Assembly (NCBI RefSeq): GCF_000260135.1
Contig: NZ_JH651384.1
Coordinates: 3,580,693-3,644,692, forward strand
Reading direction: 5' to 3'
Length of the DNA: 64,000 nt
DNA from: Thiothrix nivea DSM 5205
GTDB lineage: Bacteria; Pseudomonadota; Gammaproteobacteria; Thiotrichales; Thiotrichaceae
Shown piece after piece: positions 52,991-62,415 of this stretch. Position 1 is the first letter of the stretch, and the number at the start of each line of letters is the position of its first letter. A program made the position numbers and the translations under genes. The notes beneath the pieces were generated by a model that did not search any database, was not told where the DNA came from, and saw only the letters and a program-made list of their open reading frames with translations.

Positions 52991-54649
52991 ATGGAAAATC
53001 ATGAACGTGATGCGATGGCATTTGATGTTGTGATCGTCGGCGCTGGCCCTGCTGGGTTGGCGGCGGCGTGTCGGCTCATGCAGCAGGCGCAGGATGCCGG
53101 GCAGGAACTCAGTGTGTGCCTGGTCGAGAAAGGTTCAGAAGTCGGGGCGCACATCCTGTCTGGCGCGGTTATTGAAAGCCGCGCCCTGGATGAATTGTTC
53201 CCTGACTGGCAGGCCATGGGAGCACCGCTCTCTGTGCCAGTGGTGAAAGACGAGTTGCACCTGTTGCGTGATGCGCAGCGTTCGGTACAGATTCCACATG
53301 CGCTGATCCCCGCCACCATGCACAACGACGGCAATTACATCGTTAGTCTCGGCAATGTGTGCCGCTGGTTGGCGGAGCAGGCCGAAAGCCTGGGCGTGGA
53401 AGTATTCCCCGGTTTTGCTGCCCACGAACTGCTGTTGAATGAGGATGGCAGCGTGGCGGGTGTCATTACGGGTGACATGGGCGTGGGTGCGGATGGCGAA
53501 CCCAAGGACAATTTCACGCCCGGGATGGAATTGCAGGCCAAATACACCCTGTTTGCGGAAGGTTGCCGTGGGCATCTGGGCAAACAGTTGTATAGCCGCT
53601 TCAGGCTGGACGCAGACAGTGATGCGCAACATTACGGTATCGGCTTCAAAGAACTGTGGGACATTGACCCGGTGAAACACCAGCAAGGTCTGGTTGTGCA
53701 CGGTTCGGGCTGGCCTTTGGGCGGCGGTACGAGCAGCGGTTTCTTCCTGTATCACACCGAAGGCCATCAGGCTGTGGTGGGTTTGATCGTCGACCTCAAC
53801 TACAGCAACCCTTACCTTAGCCCGTATGATGAATTCCAGCGTATGAAGCACCACCCCTTGCTGGCGCGGTATCTGGGTGGCGGCAAGCGCGTGGCTTATG
53901 GTGCGCGCGCCATTGCCAAGGGTGGTTTTAACGCGCTGCCGAAAATGCACTTCCCCGGTGGTTTGCTGGTGGGGTGTGAGGCCGGTACGCTGAATTTCGC
54001 CAAAATCAAAGGCACGCATACTGCGATGAAAAGTGGCATGTTGGCGGCGGAAGAGGTTTTTGCTGCCCTGGCCGCTGGCGATACAGGTGGTAGGGATCTG
54101 ACTGGTTACGCACAACGCTTCCAGGATTCCTGGGTTTACGACGAATTGTACAGTAGCCGTAATTTTGGCCCGGCACTCCACCGGTTTGGTGCATACCTGG
54201 GTGGTGCGTTCAACTTTCTGGACCAGAACCTTTTCAAGGGCAAGTTGCCGCTGACCTTGCGGGATAACCACCACGATTACGCGCAACTGCGTCAGGCCAG
54301 TGAGTTTGCCCCGATCACCTACCCGAAACCGGATGGCAAACTCAGCTTTGACAAGCTGACTTCGGTGTTCTTATCCAGTACCAACCACGAAGAAGACCAA
54401 CCGTGCCATTTGCGCCTGCAAGACCCGGCCATTCCGTTAGGTAAAAACTGGCGGGAATACGCTGAACCCGCGCAACGTTATTGCCCTGCGGGTGTGTATG
54501 AAGTGGTGGTGGAGGATAACGGCCTGCGTTTCCAGATTAATGCGCAAAACTGCATACATTGCAAAACCTGCGATATTAAAGACCCCGCGCAAAACATTAC
54601 GTGGGTAACACCGGAAGGTGGGGGTGGCCCGAATTACCCGAATATGTAA
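52991..54649 (+). CDS. Electron transfer flavoprotein:ubiquinone oxidoreductase
   Basis: 552 residues, the standard ETF-QO length. The FAD Rossmann motif VVIVGAGPAGLAAACRL opens the protein; GAVIESRALDELFPDW and the quinone-binding ARAIAKGGFNALPKMHFPG are recognisable. The C-terminal 4Fe-4S ferredoxin-type segment (CPAGVYEV ... INAQNCIHCKTCDIKDP) ends in GGGGPNYPNM, as in all bacterial family members. It passes electrons from ETF to the membrane quinone pool. Having etfBA, the dehydrogenase and ETF-QO in one run means the pathway brings its own electron outlet. Confidence 0.96.
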   Translation: MENHERDAMAFDVVIVGAGPAGLAAACRLMQQAQDAGQELSVCLVEKGSEVGAHILSGAVIESRALDELFPDWQAMGAPLSVPVVKDELHLLRDAQRSVQIPHALIPATMHNDGNYIVSLGNVCRWLAEQAESLGVEVFPGFAAHELLLNEDGSVAGVITGDMGVGADGEPKDNFTPGMELQAKYTLFAEGCRGHLGKQLYSRFRLDADSDAQHYGIGFKELWDIDPVKHQQGLVVHGSGWPLGGGTSSGFFLYHTEGHQAVVGLIVDLNYSNPYLSPYDEFQRMKHHPLLARYLGGGKRVAYGARAIAKGGFNALPKMHFPGGLLVGCEAGTLNFAKIKGTHTAMKSGMLAAEEVFAALAAGDTGGRDLTGYAQRFQDSWVYDELYSSRNFGPALHRFGAYLGGAFNFLDQNLFKGKLPLTLRDNHHDYAQLRQASEFAPITYPKPDGKLSFDKLTSVFLSSTNHEEDQPCHLRLQDPAIPLGKNWREYAEPAQRYCPAGVYEVVVEDNGLRFQINAQNCIHCKTCDIKDPAQNITWVTPEGGGGPNYPNM

Positions 54650-54782
54650 ACGGCGTTTGAATAAAATCCCGAGCGCCGTTGTTACCTCGCAATGACGCTC
54701 TAAATTTCCTTGAAATTCAAAAACAAAAAAGCCTGCAAATCGCTGGGAGAGTATCCCTCGTTCTTTTAATTAGGAGTTGGCC

Positions 54783-55967
54783 ATGAATAAACATGAAGTT
54801 GTTGTTGTTAGCAGCGTGCGTACTGCGATTGGTACTTATGGCGGTAGTTTAAAAAATCATCGTCCGGTGGATTTGGCGGGGCTGTTGGTCGCGGAAGCCA
54901 TTCAGCGTGCTGGCGTGGATGTTAGCCTGTTTGGGCATAGTGTTTTCGGCAATGTCATTCACAGCGAGCCTGCGGACATGTACTTGTCACGGGTGGCAGC
55001 GATGCAGGGCGGTTTGCCGGAAACCGTACCTGCGCTGACCCTGAACCGTTTATGTGGCAGTGGTTTGCAAGCCGTGGTGACTGCCGCCCAGCAGATTGAG
55101 CTGGGTATTTGTGAAGCGGTGGTGGCGGGTGGGGCGGAATCCATGAGCCGGATACCTTTCCATTTGCCCACCGCCCGTTTTGGGCAACGCATGGGCGATG
55201 GCGTCATGGTTGACCCGATGGTTGGGGCGCTGAATTGCCCGTTCAACCATTACCACATGGGGGTGACGGCAGAAAATGTGGCGGAGCAATACGGCATTAC
55301 CCGCGAGCAACAGGACGGGCTGGCTTTGGAAAGCCATCGTCGGGCGCAACAAGCCATTGAGGCCGGATATTTCACTAGCCAGATCCTGCCGATCGAAATC
55401 AAGGGGCGCAAAGGCACACAATTGTTCGCTACCGATGAGCATGTGCGCCTGGATTGCACCCTGAATGAATTGGAGGTGCTGAAACCGGTCTTCAAAAAAG
55501 GTGGCACGGTGACGGCGGGTAATGCCTCTGGCTTGAACGATGCCGCTGCGGCCATTGTGATGATGAGGCGTGAAAGCGCTGAAGCGCAAGGTTGCAAGGT
55601 GATGGCACGTTTGGTCGATTATTCCGTTGTTGGGGTCGACCCCAAAATCATGGGGATTGGGCCGGTTCCGGCGATCCGGCAAATTTTGGCACGTCAAGGT
55701 CTGGGGGTGAATGACATTGATGTGTACGAGGTGAATGAGGCGTTTGCCGCGCAAGCCCTGGCGGTGGCGCAACAACTGGAGCTGCCAACCGAGCGCCTGA
55801 ATCCGAATGGTAGTGGTATTTCCCTGGGGCATCCGATTGGGGCAACCGGCGCATTGGTCACGGTGAAAGCCTTGCATGAACTGGAGCGTATCAACGGGTG
55901 TTACGCAATGGTTAGCCTGTGCATCGGTGGCGGACAAGGGATTGCTGCCTTGTTTGAACGCGTTTGA
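54783..55967 (+). CDS. Acetyl-CoA acyltransferase (thiolase, BktB/PhaA/FadA type)
   Basis: 394 residues from the ATG at 54783, with GGAG six bases before. The nucleophilic Cys is in TLNRLCGSGLQAVV near residue 91; the acid-base pair is in NGSGISLGHPIGATGAL (His) and VSLCIGGGQGIA (Cys). The VTAENVAEQYGITREQQD stretch is a thiolase loop motif. It performs the last beta-oxidation step, releasing acetyl-CoA, or runs backwards in PHA precursor synthesis. A 133-base gap upstream with a GAGCG/CGCTC hairpin hints at its own promoter. Confidence 0.95.
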   Translation: MNKHEVVVVSSVRTAIGTYGGSLKNHRPVDLAGLLVAEAIQRAGVDVSLFGHSVFGNVIHSEPADMYLSRVAAMQGGLPETVPALTLNRLCGSGLQAVVTAAQQIELGICEAVVAGGAESMSRIPFHLPTARFGQRMGDGVMVDPMVGALNCPFNHYHMGVTAENVAEQYGITREQQDGLALESHRRAQQAIEAGYFTSQILPIEIKGRKGTQLFATDEHVRLDCTLNELEVLKPVFKKGGTVTAGNASGLNDAAAAIVMMRRESAEAQGCKVMARLVDYSVVGVDPKIMGIGPVPAIRQILARQGLGVNDIDVYEVNEAFAAQALAVAQQLELPTERLNPNGSGISLGHPIGATGALVTVKALHELERINGCYAMVSLCIGGGQGIAALFERV

Positions 55968-55992
55968 TTCAACCATGACCGAGGACGACACG

Positions 55993-58119
55993 ATGTTGTA
56001 CACAGGAAAAACCTTGTCCTTGCAGGCTCTGGATCACGGGCAAATGGAGCTGGTGCTGGATGCGCAGGGCGCGGCGGTAAACGCATTGAATAGCGTCATG
56101 GTGACGGAGTTGCGTGCGGCTGTGCAGTTATTGGAACAGGTCGGTGGCGTGACAGGTTTGTTGGTGAGCAGTGCCAAACCTGCTTTTGTGGTCGGGGCGG
56201 ATGTTACCGAATTTCAGGCATTCTTCGCCTTACCCGATGCTGGGCTGACCCAATGGTTACTGGATACGCAAGCAGTATTTAGCCAATTGGAAAGCCTGCC
56301 ATTCCCCACGGTGGCGATGGTGAATGGCCTGGCATTAGGCGGTGGTTTTGAATTGGCCCTGGCTTGCGATTTACGTGTCTTGAATGCCAAAGGCAAAGTG
56401 GGTTTGCCTGAAGTGACCCTGGGTTTATGCCCTGGTTGGGGTGGCACGGTGCGTTTGAGCCGTTTGGCCGGGGTTGAAACCGCTTTGGCCTGGGCAGTCA
56501 CGGGTAAACCGGCAGCCGCCGCGCAAGCCTTGGCGCAGGGCGCGGTGGATCGTGTTGCCGCCGAGGGGCAATTGCGCGAAACCGCGCTGGCCTTGCTGCA
56601 AGCGGCAAGCGCTGGAGACGTAGACTATCGGGCAAAACGCCAGCAAAAGCAGGCAAGCGTTACCATCACGGCAGATGCCTTAAGCGCAGCGCACGCCAGC
56701 CAGACCGCAAGGCTGGATAGGCACTATCCTGCACCTTGGCAGATTGCGGATATGTTATGCCAGCACGCGCACTTGCCATTTGCTGATGCTTTACGCGCGG
56801 AAGCTGAATGCTTCACCTTGCTGGCGCGTACCGATGCGGCGAGCAGCTTGCTGGGTTTGTTCTTCAATGATCAGGTGTTGAAGAAAAAAACCAGGGCATG
56901 GGGCAAGCAGGCAGCGCCTGTCAAGCAAAGCGCGGTTTTGGGTGCTGGTATCATGGGCGGTGGTGTGGCTTACCAGTCGGCACTATTTGGTATCCCGATG
57001 CTGATGAAGGACATTAACGGGGCGGCACTGGATTTGGGTTCAAAGACCATCCAGCAGTTACTGGATCGGCAGGTGCAGAAAGGTACGATGACAGCTGAAA
57101 AAAAAGCGGCTGTTCTGGCAGCAGTGAAACCGACGCTGGATTACAGCGATTTTGCTGCCGTGGATCTGGTCGTGGAAGCCGTGGTGGAAAACCCTGCCAT
57201 CAAGCAAAGGGTGTTGCAGGAGATTGAAGGCTTGGTGGCGGAGGATGCAGTATTAACCTCCAATACCTCAACCATTTCAATTACGTCATTGGCGGAAGGG
57301 TTGGCGCGCCCAGCACAGTTTTGCGGGATGCACTTCTTTAACCCTGTACCACAAATGCCCTTGGTGGAAATCATCCGTGGCGCATTGAGCAGTGATGCCA
57401 CGATTGCCCGTGCCGTTGCATATGCCGATGCCATAGGCAAAGCCCCGATAGTGGTCAATGACTGCCCCGGCTTTCTGGTTAACCGCATTCTGTTCCCGTA
57501 CTTCAACGGCTTTAACCGTTTGTTGAAAGACGGGGTGGATTTTCAGCGCATTGATAAGGTCATGGAGGCATTCGGCTGGCCGATGGGGCCTGCCTATCTT
57601 GCTGATGTGGTGGGTCTGGATACGATGGTACACGCGGATGAAGTCATGCAGGCCGGTTTCCCCGAGCGTATGGGGCATGACGGCGAAACCGTCATTGAGG
57701 CACTGGTGAGCGCGGGGTGTCTGGGGCAGAAAAATGGCAAAGGTTTCTACGAATACGGCGTGGATGAGCGTGGCAAACGCTTTAAACGCCCGACAGCATT
57801 GGCGCAAACCCTGAATGCGGTGACAGATGCCCGTGTAACCAGTGATCAGGACATTATTGACCGGATGATGATCCCGCTGTGTACCGAGGCAGTGCGTTGT
57901 CTGGATGACGGCATTGTGGAAACAGCAGCAGAAGTCGACATGGGGCTGATTTTGGGCTTGGGTTTCCCGCGTTTCCGGGGTGGGGCCTTACGCTACCTGG
58001 ATACACTAGGGTTGTCGGCATTTGCGGGGCGTGTGTCGGCTCATGCGGTGCACGGTGCTTTGTATACCCTCCCGGCAGGTGTGCAGGCCCGTTTGGCAAG
58101 CGCATCCAGTTTTTACTAG
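55993..58119 (+). CDS. FadB-type enoyl-CoA hydratase/3-hydroxyacyl-CoA dehydrogenase
   Basis: 708 residues from the ATG at 55993 (preceded by GAGGA); the frame is open further upstream inside the thiolase. The hydratase half has FVVGADVTEFQAFF, LGGGFELALACDLRV and GLPEVTLGLCPGWGG with both catalytic Glu. The dehydrogenase half has the NAD motif VLGAGIMGGGVAYQSA, then CGMHFFNPVPQMPLVEI, VNDCPGFLVNRILFPY and a conserved C-terminal domain. Together with the thiolase it forms a FadAB-like complex. It ends at a strong terminator, closing the operon. Confidence 0.95.
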   Translation: MLYTGKTLSLQALDHGQMELVLDAQGAAVNALNSVMVTELRAAVQLLEQVGGVTGLLVSSAKPAFVVGADVTEFQAFFALPDAGLTQWLLDTQAVFSQLESLPFPTVAMVNGLALGGGFELALACDLRVLNAKGKVGLPEVTLGLCPGWGGTVRLSRLAGVETALAWAVTGKPAAAAQALAQGAVDRVAAEGQLRETALALLQAASAGDVDYRAKRQQKQASVTITADALSAAHASQTARLDRHYPAPWQIADMLCQHAHLPFADALRAEAECFTLLARTDAASSLLGLFFNDQVLKKKTRAWGKQAAPVKQSAVLGAGIMGGGVAYQSALFGIPMLMKDINGAALDLGSKTIQQLLDRQVQKGTMTAEKKAAVLAAVKPTLDYSDFAAVDLVVEAVVENPAIKQRVLQEIEGLVAEDAVLTSNTSTISITSLAEGLARPAQFCGMHFFNPVPQMPLVEIIRGALSSDATIARAVAYADAIGKAPIVVNDCPGFLVNRILFPYFNGFNRLLKDGVDFQRIDKVMEAFGWPMGPAYLADVVGLDTMVHADEVMQAGFPERMGHDGETVIEALVSAGCLGQKNGKGFYEYGVDERGKRFKRPTALAQTLNAVTDARVTSDQDIIDRMMIPLCTEAVRCLDDGIVETAAEVDMGLILGLGFPRFRGGALRYLDTLGLSAFAGRVSAHAVHGALYTLPAGVQARLASASSFY

Positions 58120-58135
58120 GTTTTTCATGAGTTAG

Positions 58136-58162
58136 GGCAATAGTTATCTATTGCCTTTTTTT
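58136..58162 (+). terminator. Terminator after fadB-type gene
   Basis: GGCAATAG and CTATTGCC form an 8-bp stem with loop TTAT followed by seven T residues. It closes the thiolase-FadB transcript; the AraC frame begins only 18 bases later. Confidence 0.85.
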
Positions 58163-58180
58163 AGTTGTTGAGGCATCGGT

Positions 58181-59197
58181 TTGGGTTTTATTGACAGTTT
58201 GTTTGATACGCTTCCTCGCCGTTTATCGGATGCCGATTTGCTGGTTAAAACGGCTGATCCCGATACACTTCAGGCAACCCTGAATACGGTGATGGAAAAC
58301 CTTTCCATTCAGCTGAGTGCTGCTGCTTCTGGGGGCAGCTTTTGCGTGAGCCGGTTGCCCTTGAGCGCCGTGCAATTACTGTATATGAAATGTCCGGATG
58401 CCATCCGAGTAAAGTCAGCCATGCTCAAGTCTGTGTTGATGGTATTTCCTGTCAGTGGTGGCTTGACACAACGTCTGAATGGCGTGGATATAGCCGTGCG
58501 GCCAGGCAATGCATTGGTGGTGTCATCAGGTGACAGGCTGAATGCGCAATGGTTGGAGAAAACCGAAGCATTTGTGATCCATGTGCCGGATTTCACCTTG
58601 TTCCGTTATTGGGTGGATTATTGGGATGGCCATGTTATTTTTCCTGCCACATTCTCCCCGGTATTGTCGTATGCCAAGTCTTCAGGAAATAGTGTCAGTA
58701 AATTGCTTGCTGATATTATGATGGATGCGGGTGATGAGAATTCCTTGATCCGGCGGGGTGTGACGCTGGCGGCGGTGGAAAACCGTTTGATATTGACCTT
58801 GTTGCATGACTTGCTTGCGAGTTACCCTGAAAAAAAGGGTATAGGTGTTGATGGTTTTAAACCTGTCTATATCAAGCGGGTTTTGCAGTATATTGTGGAA
58901 AATGAGCGGGAAAATATCAGTATGGCAGATTTGGCCAGAGTTGCTGGGGTTAGCCCACGCACTTTACAATTGGGGTTTGACAGAATTTACGGCATTCCGC
59001 CCATGAGTTATGTGCGGCGGCATAAACTGGTCAAGGTCAGGCATGTTTTAAAAACACTGATGACAGATAATGTTGTTATCGGTGATATTGCCGCCAAATG
59101 GGGATTTTTGCACTCCAGTAATTTTGCCAGAAATTATAAAGAGCTGTTTGGCGAATCTCCCTCTGCGACAGTCAATAAACGTTTGATGGCACTTTGA
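58181..59197 (+). CDS. AraC-family transcriptional regulator
   Basis: 338 residues if the TTG at 58181 is the start (GAGG lies upstream); the next candidate ATG is at 58292. The N-terminal half is an AraC-binding-like cupin sensing domain (VFPVSGGLTQRLNGVDIAV, then GNALVVSSGDRLNAQWLEKTE). The C-terminal AraC HTH pair is clear: ISMADLARVAGVSPRTLQLGF and VVIGDIAAKWGFLHSSNFARNYKELFGESP (in parts). Its position after the beta-oxidation genes and before the porin and second synthetase makes it a likely activator of that cluster. The promoter must overlap or precede the terminator at 58136-58162, which is unusual. Confidence 0.88.
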   Translation: MGFIDSLFDTLPRRLSDADLLVKTADPDTLQATLNTVMENLSIQLSAAASGGSFCVSRLPLSAVQLLYMKCPDAIRVKSAMLKSVLMVFPVSGGLTQRLNGVDIAVRPGNALVVSSGDRLNAQWLEKTEAFVIHVPDFTLFRYWVDYWDGHVIFPATFSPVLSYAKSSGNSVSKLLADIMMDAGDENSLIRRGVTLAAVENRLILTLLHDLLASYPEKKGIGVDGFKPVYIKRVLQYIVENERENISMADLARVAGVSPRTLQLGFDRIYGIPPMSYVRRHKLVKVRHVLKTLMTDNVVIGDIAAKWGFLHSSNFARNYKELFGESPSATVNKRLMAL

Positions 59198-59246
59198 ACC
59201 ACGAGAGCTGGGAGAAGAGCCATTACTGACCCCTCTCCCGGCAGGG

Positions 59247-60443
59247 TTAAAAATTGTATTTGGCAGAGAATTGCAGGCGATCCATATCGCCTTCGCTACC
59301 ATTGCTTTTCTCCAGTTTGCCATGAATATATTCACCGCCTAATGTGACTTCCTTGGTTGGGTTGTACAGCAGGTTGGCGTGGATACTTTGCGACTTTTTG
59401 TTGAAAACACCGGCTGCGGCATCAGCATCCGCTTCGTAAATGGCATAGCCTAAGGTTGAGCTGGCTTTGGGTGTCCAGGCGTGCTTGTAACCAATGTGGG
59501 CGGCAGTCTGGTCGATGGTCTTGATTTTGCCGTTAGCGTCCAAATAACCATCACTATTGAGGGCAAGCCCCACATAACGCCCCAAACCCTTGCCTTGCGT
59601 GAGGCTGAAACGGACATCATCCTTTTCGCCGACATTGATTTTACCGGCAATATTGACGCCAGCTGCCGTCGTGCTGGAGTCAACCTTGGTGGTAGGGTCT
59701 TCGTATTTCAACTGGCGAGCCAGACCAGCGACCGAAACATTACCAAAATCACCTTTGTGGGTATATTTGACTGTCAGGTCAGGCAGGGAACTGTCATTAG
59801 TATCGACCCGCCCTGATGAGGTGTTGATGCGGGTTTCCGGGTTTTCCAGTGAGGCGGAAAAAGGGCCATTGGTATAACGTACCTGGGCTTGCCGGGTAGC
59901 GACTACCCCTTCAGCCAGCGTAAACAGGTCAAGCGTATCTGCCAGTGATGAGGTATTGAGGGCATTCGTCCAGGTTTGCCCTACTGTCCAGTTGTCATAG
60001 GAAATGGTGGCATGACGCAGGTCGACACCGCTACGGTTGGTGGTGACCTTGCCGTTGGAGGTGGGGCTGCCGGGGCCGAAGTCAACCTCGATCAGGCCGT
60101 TAATTTTTTTGCCGTTTTCCAGTTCAGTAGCCGTTTTAAGGTTGAAGCGGGTTTGTTTGGCATGGGCGTTGAATTTGGTGGACTCACTTGTGCTGGCTGC
60201 ACCTGCGGCGGTTGTGGGAATGACCGATGGGATGTAAAAATCATCAATAGCTGTTGATACGGGTGTACCATCGTTGTAATTGGTAAACATGGCATCAAGT
60301 TTAACAAAACCACTAACGTCTACCGAGGTATTGCCAATCTTGGCATCTGCCGCTATGGCATTTGCGCTGAATGCGCCTAGCAAGATGATGATCCCGTTGC
60401 GTGTATGGCACAAATGGCCATGATTATTATGAGAATGACCCAT
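59247..60443 (-). CDS. DcaP-like outer-membrane porin
   Basis: 398 residues from the ATG at 60443, chosen because GGAGGAGGAG precedes it. An unusual His-rich N-terminus (MGHSHNNHGHLCHTRNG) comes before the hydrophobic signal core and a cleavage site near ANAIAA. The mature protein has DcaP traits: DVSGFVKLDAMFTNYND, HAKQTRFNLKTATELENGKKINGLIEVDF (in parts), QTWTNALNTSSL and terminal Phe (FSAKYNF). DcaP porins of Acinetobacter pass dicarboxylic acids, so this channel may admit the substrate of the beta-oxidation genes. It is transcribed away from the second acyl-CoA synthetase. Confidence 0.82.
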   Translation of the reverse strand: MGHSHNNHGHLCHTRNGIIILLGAFSANAIAADAKIGNTSVDVSGFVKLDAMFTNYNDGTPVSTAIDDFYIPSVIPTTAAGAASTSESTKFNAHAKQTRFNLKTATELENGKKINGLIEVDFGPGSPTSNGKVTTNRSGVDLRHATISYDNWTVGQTWTNALNTSSLADTLDLFTLAEGVVATRQAQVRYTNGPFSASLENPETRINTSSGRVDTNDSSLPDLTVKYTHKGDFGNVSVAGLARQLKYEDPTTKVDSSTTAAGVNIAGKINVGEKDDVRFSLTQGKGLGRYVGLALNSDGYLDANGKIKTIDQTAAHIGYKHAWTPKASSTLGYAIYEADADAAAGVFNKKSQSIHANLLYNPTKEVTLGGEYIHGKLEKSNGSEGDMDRLQFSAKYNF

Positions 60444-60768
60444 GGAACTCCTCCTCCGAAAATAATATCGAATATCCGTCATTTACAGATGGTGTCTAAC
60501 CAAGCAAAAACACTTGCTTAAGGTAATAAAAAATACATCAGTTGGTTTTTTACAACTGATGGTCTGAGGATAAAATATTTGAGTCAGATAGGGTTAGCAT
60601 GGAAGCGAAGCCAGTAGCAAAAAAACGAAAATAAACAGAGCAGTTTGTTTTTGTGCTTGCGATACATTTCGATACATTTCAGCAATATTCATGAAATTCT
60701 TTTTTTTAAGAATGAATAGAAAAGTAATTGGAAAAAGTGTTTATAAATATGCTGGAAGGAGGATGTTG
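60444..60768. other. Divergent intergenic region between porin and second acyl-CoA synthetase
   Basis: About 325 AT-rich bases without a gene I can support. It contains the candidate operator at 60659-60690, tandem GATACATTTC units, and runs of T before the synthetase leader. Both flanking genes start here, so it holds two promoters; no clear -35/-10 pair stood out. Confidence 0.5.
60659..60690 (+). promoter_or_regulatory. Candidate operator upstream of the second synthetase
   Basis: GCGAT (60659) and GCAAT (60682) flank a duplicated GATACATTTC, and TTCGATACATTTCAGCAA matches the site at 43003-43020 in 17 of 18 positions apart from the T-to-A change. Spacing is 23 bp rather than 21. Confidence 0.4.
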
Positions 60769-62415
60769 ATGTTTGGTCAAATGATGACAATGCCGTTGTT
60801 GATCAGTTCCCTGATTAAACATGCTGAAATGTACCATGGTGAAACACCGATTGTTTCAGTGGAAACGACAGGTGGTTTAACACATACCCGTTGGGCTGAA
60901 GTTTCCCGACGTTCGCGCAAGCTGGCGAGTGCGCTGGATTATTTGGGCATTGCATCAAGTGAGTGCTGCGGAACCATTGCCTGGAATAACCATCGCCATC
61001 TGGAAATTTATTTTGGCGTCTCAGGGAGCGGACGGGTTTGCCATACGATCAATCCCCGTTTGTTTCCGGCACAGCTGGTCTACATCATTAATCATGCGCA
61101 GGATAAAGTCCTGTTTCTGGATAAAACCTTTTTGCCTGTCATTGCGCAATTGCGCGACAGACTCCTAACGGTTCAGCACTATGTGCTAATGAGTGCCAAG
61201 GATGAAGAGGCTGTCAGTTTGTTGCCTGGCTTGCTGTTTTATGAGGATTTGATTGAGCAAGGCAGTGAGGACTTTGCGTGGCCTGAACTGGATGAGCAGG
61301 AAGCTTCCAGCCTGTGTTATACCTCTGGCACGACGGGCGACCCCAAAGGAGTGTTGTATTCGCACCGCTCGACCCTGTTACATTCCTTTGCGATTGCCCT
61401 GCCTGACAGTATGGGGCTTTCTGCCCGCGAAACCATTTTGCCGGTTGTCCCCATGTTCCATGTCAATGCCTGGGGTGTGCCCTATGCTGCCGCCATGGTC
61501 GGTGCCAGTTTGGTCATGCCGGGGCCGGGGCTGGATGGCAACAGTTTGCTGACCTTGATTGATGGCCAGCAAGTGACCCTTGCCTTGGGCGTACCAACCA
61601 TCTGGCAGGGTTTGTTACGGGCAATGGAACAGTCTGCTTCGCGCGTCCCCAGTTTGCGTCGGACTATCATTGGCGGGGCTGCTTGCCCACCGTCAATGAT
61701 CAGTACATTCCGTGACTTATACCAGGTTGAAACCATTCATGCCTGGGGAATGACGGAGCTTAGCCCGGTGGGTACGGTGAATCATTTGCTGAAAAAGCAT
61801 GAGCAGTTACCGGAAGACGAACAGCATAAGCTGAGGGTCAGCCAGGGACGCCCCTTGTTTGGAATTGCACTGCGCCTGACCGGGGACGACGGTGAGGTCT
61901 TGCTGCCTGATAGCGCTATGCAAGGCAACCTTCAGTGCCGTGGCCACTGGGTCGTGGATACCTATTTCAAATCCGGCGACTCAGCCTTGGAGGATGGCTG
62001 GTTTTCTACCGGGGACGTATCCACTCTGGATGAGGATGGCTATATGACCATCCGCGACCGTTCCAAGGACATTATCAAGTCTGGTGGTGAGTGGATAAGC
62101 ACAGTAGAGCTGGAAAATATTGCGGTAGCGCACCCGGAAGTGCTTAGTGCAGCGGCGATTGCAGCCAAACACGAGAAATGGGATGAGCGCCCTTTATTGA
62201 TTGTGGTTAAACGCGAGGGCAGCACACTATCGCCCGAGGCGCTATTGCATTTTTATGAGGATAAGGTTGCGAAATGGCAGATTCCGGATGACGTCGTTTT
62301 TGTGGAAGAGCTACCGTTGAATGCAACCGGTAAGTTATTAAAAAACAGGTTACGGGAAGCTTATGGTGACTACCTGATAAAAAAGGATAAGCCACAGAAA
62401 TGGGGGAGCCAGTGA
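60769..62415 (+). CDS. Second AMP-forming acyl-CoA synthetase
   Basis: 548 residues from the ATG at 60769, six bases after AGGAGG; the frame is open to 60691, but the ribosome-binding site decides. Motifs: LCYTSGTTGDPKGVLYSHRS, IHAWGMTELSPVG, WFSTGDVSTLDEDGYMTIRDRSKDIIKSGGEWIS (in parts) and NATGKLLKNRLRE with the catalytic Lys. The GGEWIS variant is typical of medium- and long-chain FadD-like enzymes. Being separate from the first ligase (47729-49372) it may act on a different chain length. It overlaps the hydratase gene by one base. Confidence 0.9.
   Translation: MFGQMMTMPLLISSLIKHAEMYHGETPIVSVETTGGLTHTRWAEVSRRSRKLASALDYLGIASSECCGTIAWNNHRHLEIYFGVSGSGRVCHTINPRLFPAQLVYIINHAQDKVLFLDKTFLPVIAQLRDRLLTVQHYVLMSAKDEEAVSLLPGLLFYEDLIEQGSEDFAWPELDEQEASSLCYTSGTTGDPKGVLYSHRSTLLHSFAIALPDSMGLSARETILPVVPMFHVNAWGVPYAAAMVGASLVMPGPGLDGNSLLTLIDGQQVTLALGVPTIWQGLLRAMEQSASRVPSLRRTIIGGAACPPSMISTFRDLYQVETIHAWGMTELSPVGTVNHLLKKHEQLPEDEQHKLRVSQGRPLFGIALRLTGDDGEVLLPDSAMQGNLQCRGHWVVDTYFKSGDSALEDGWFSTGDVSTLDEDGYMTIRDRSKDIIKSGGEWISTVELENIAVAHPEVLSAAAIAAKHEKWDERPLLIVVKREGSTLSPEALLHFYEDKVAKWQIPDDVVFVEELPLNATGKLLKNRLREAYGDYLIKKDKPQKWGSQ

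Noticed and set aside
53135-54286. 383-residue minus-strand open frame
   Set aside because: It is opposite the ETF-QO gene, which has full motifs; the antisense frame has none.
54650-54700. GCGCCGTTGTTACCTCGCAATG as a fourth copy of the GCAAT operator
   Set aside because: Only GTTAC and one GCAAT match, the second repeat is missing and the bases belong to a GAGCG/CGCTC hairpin.
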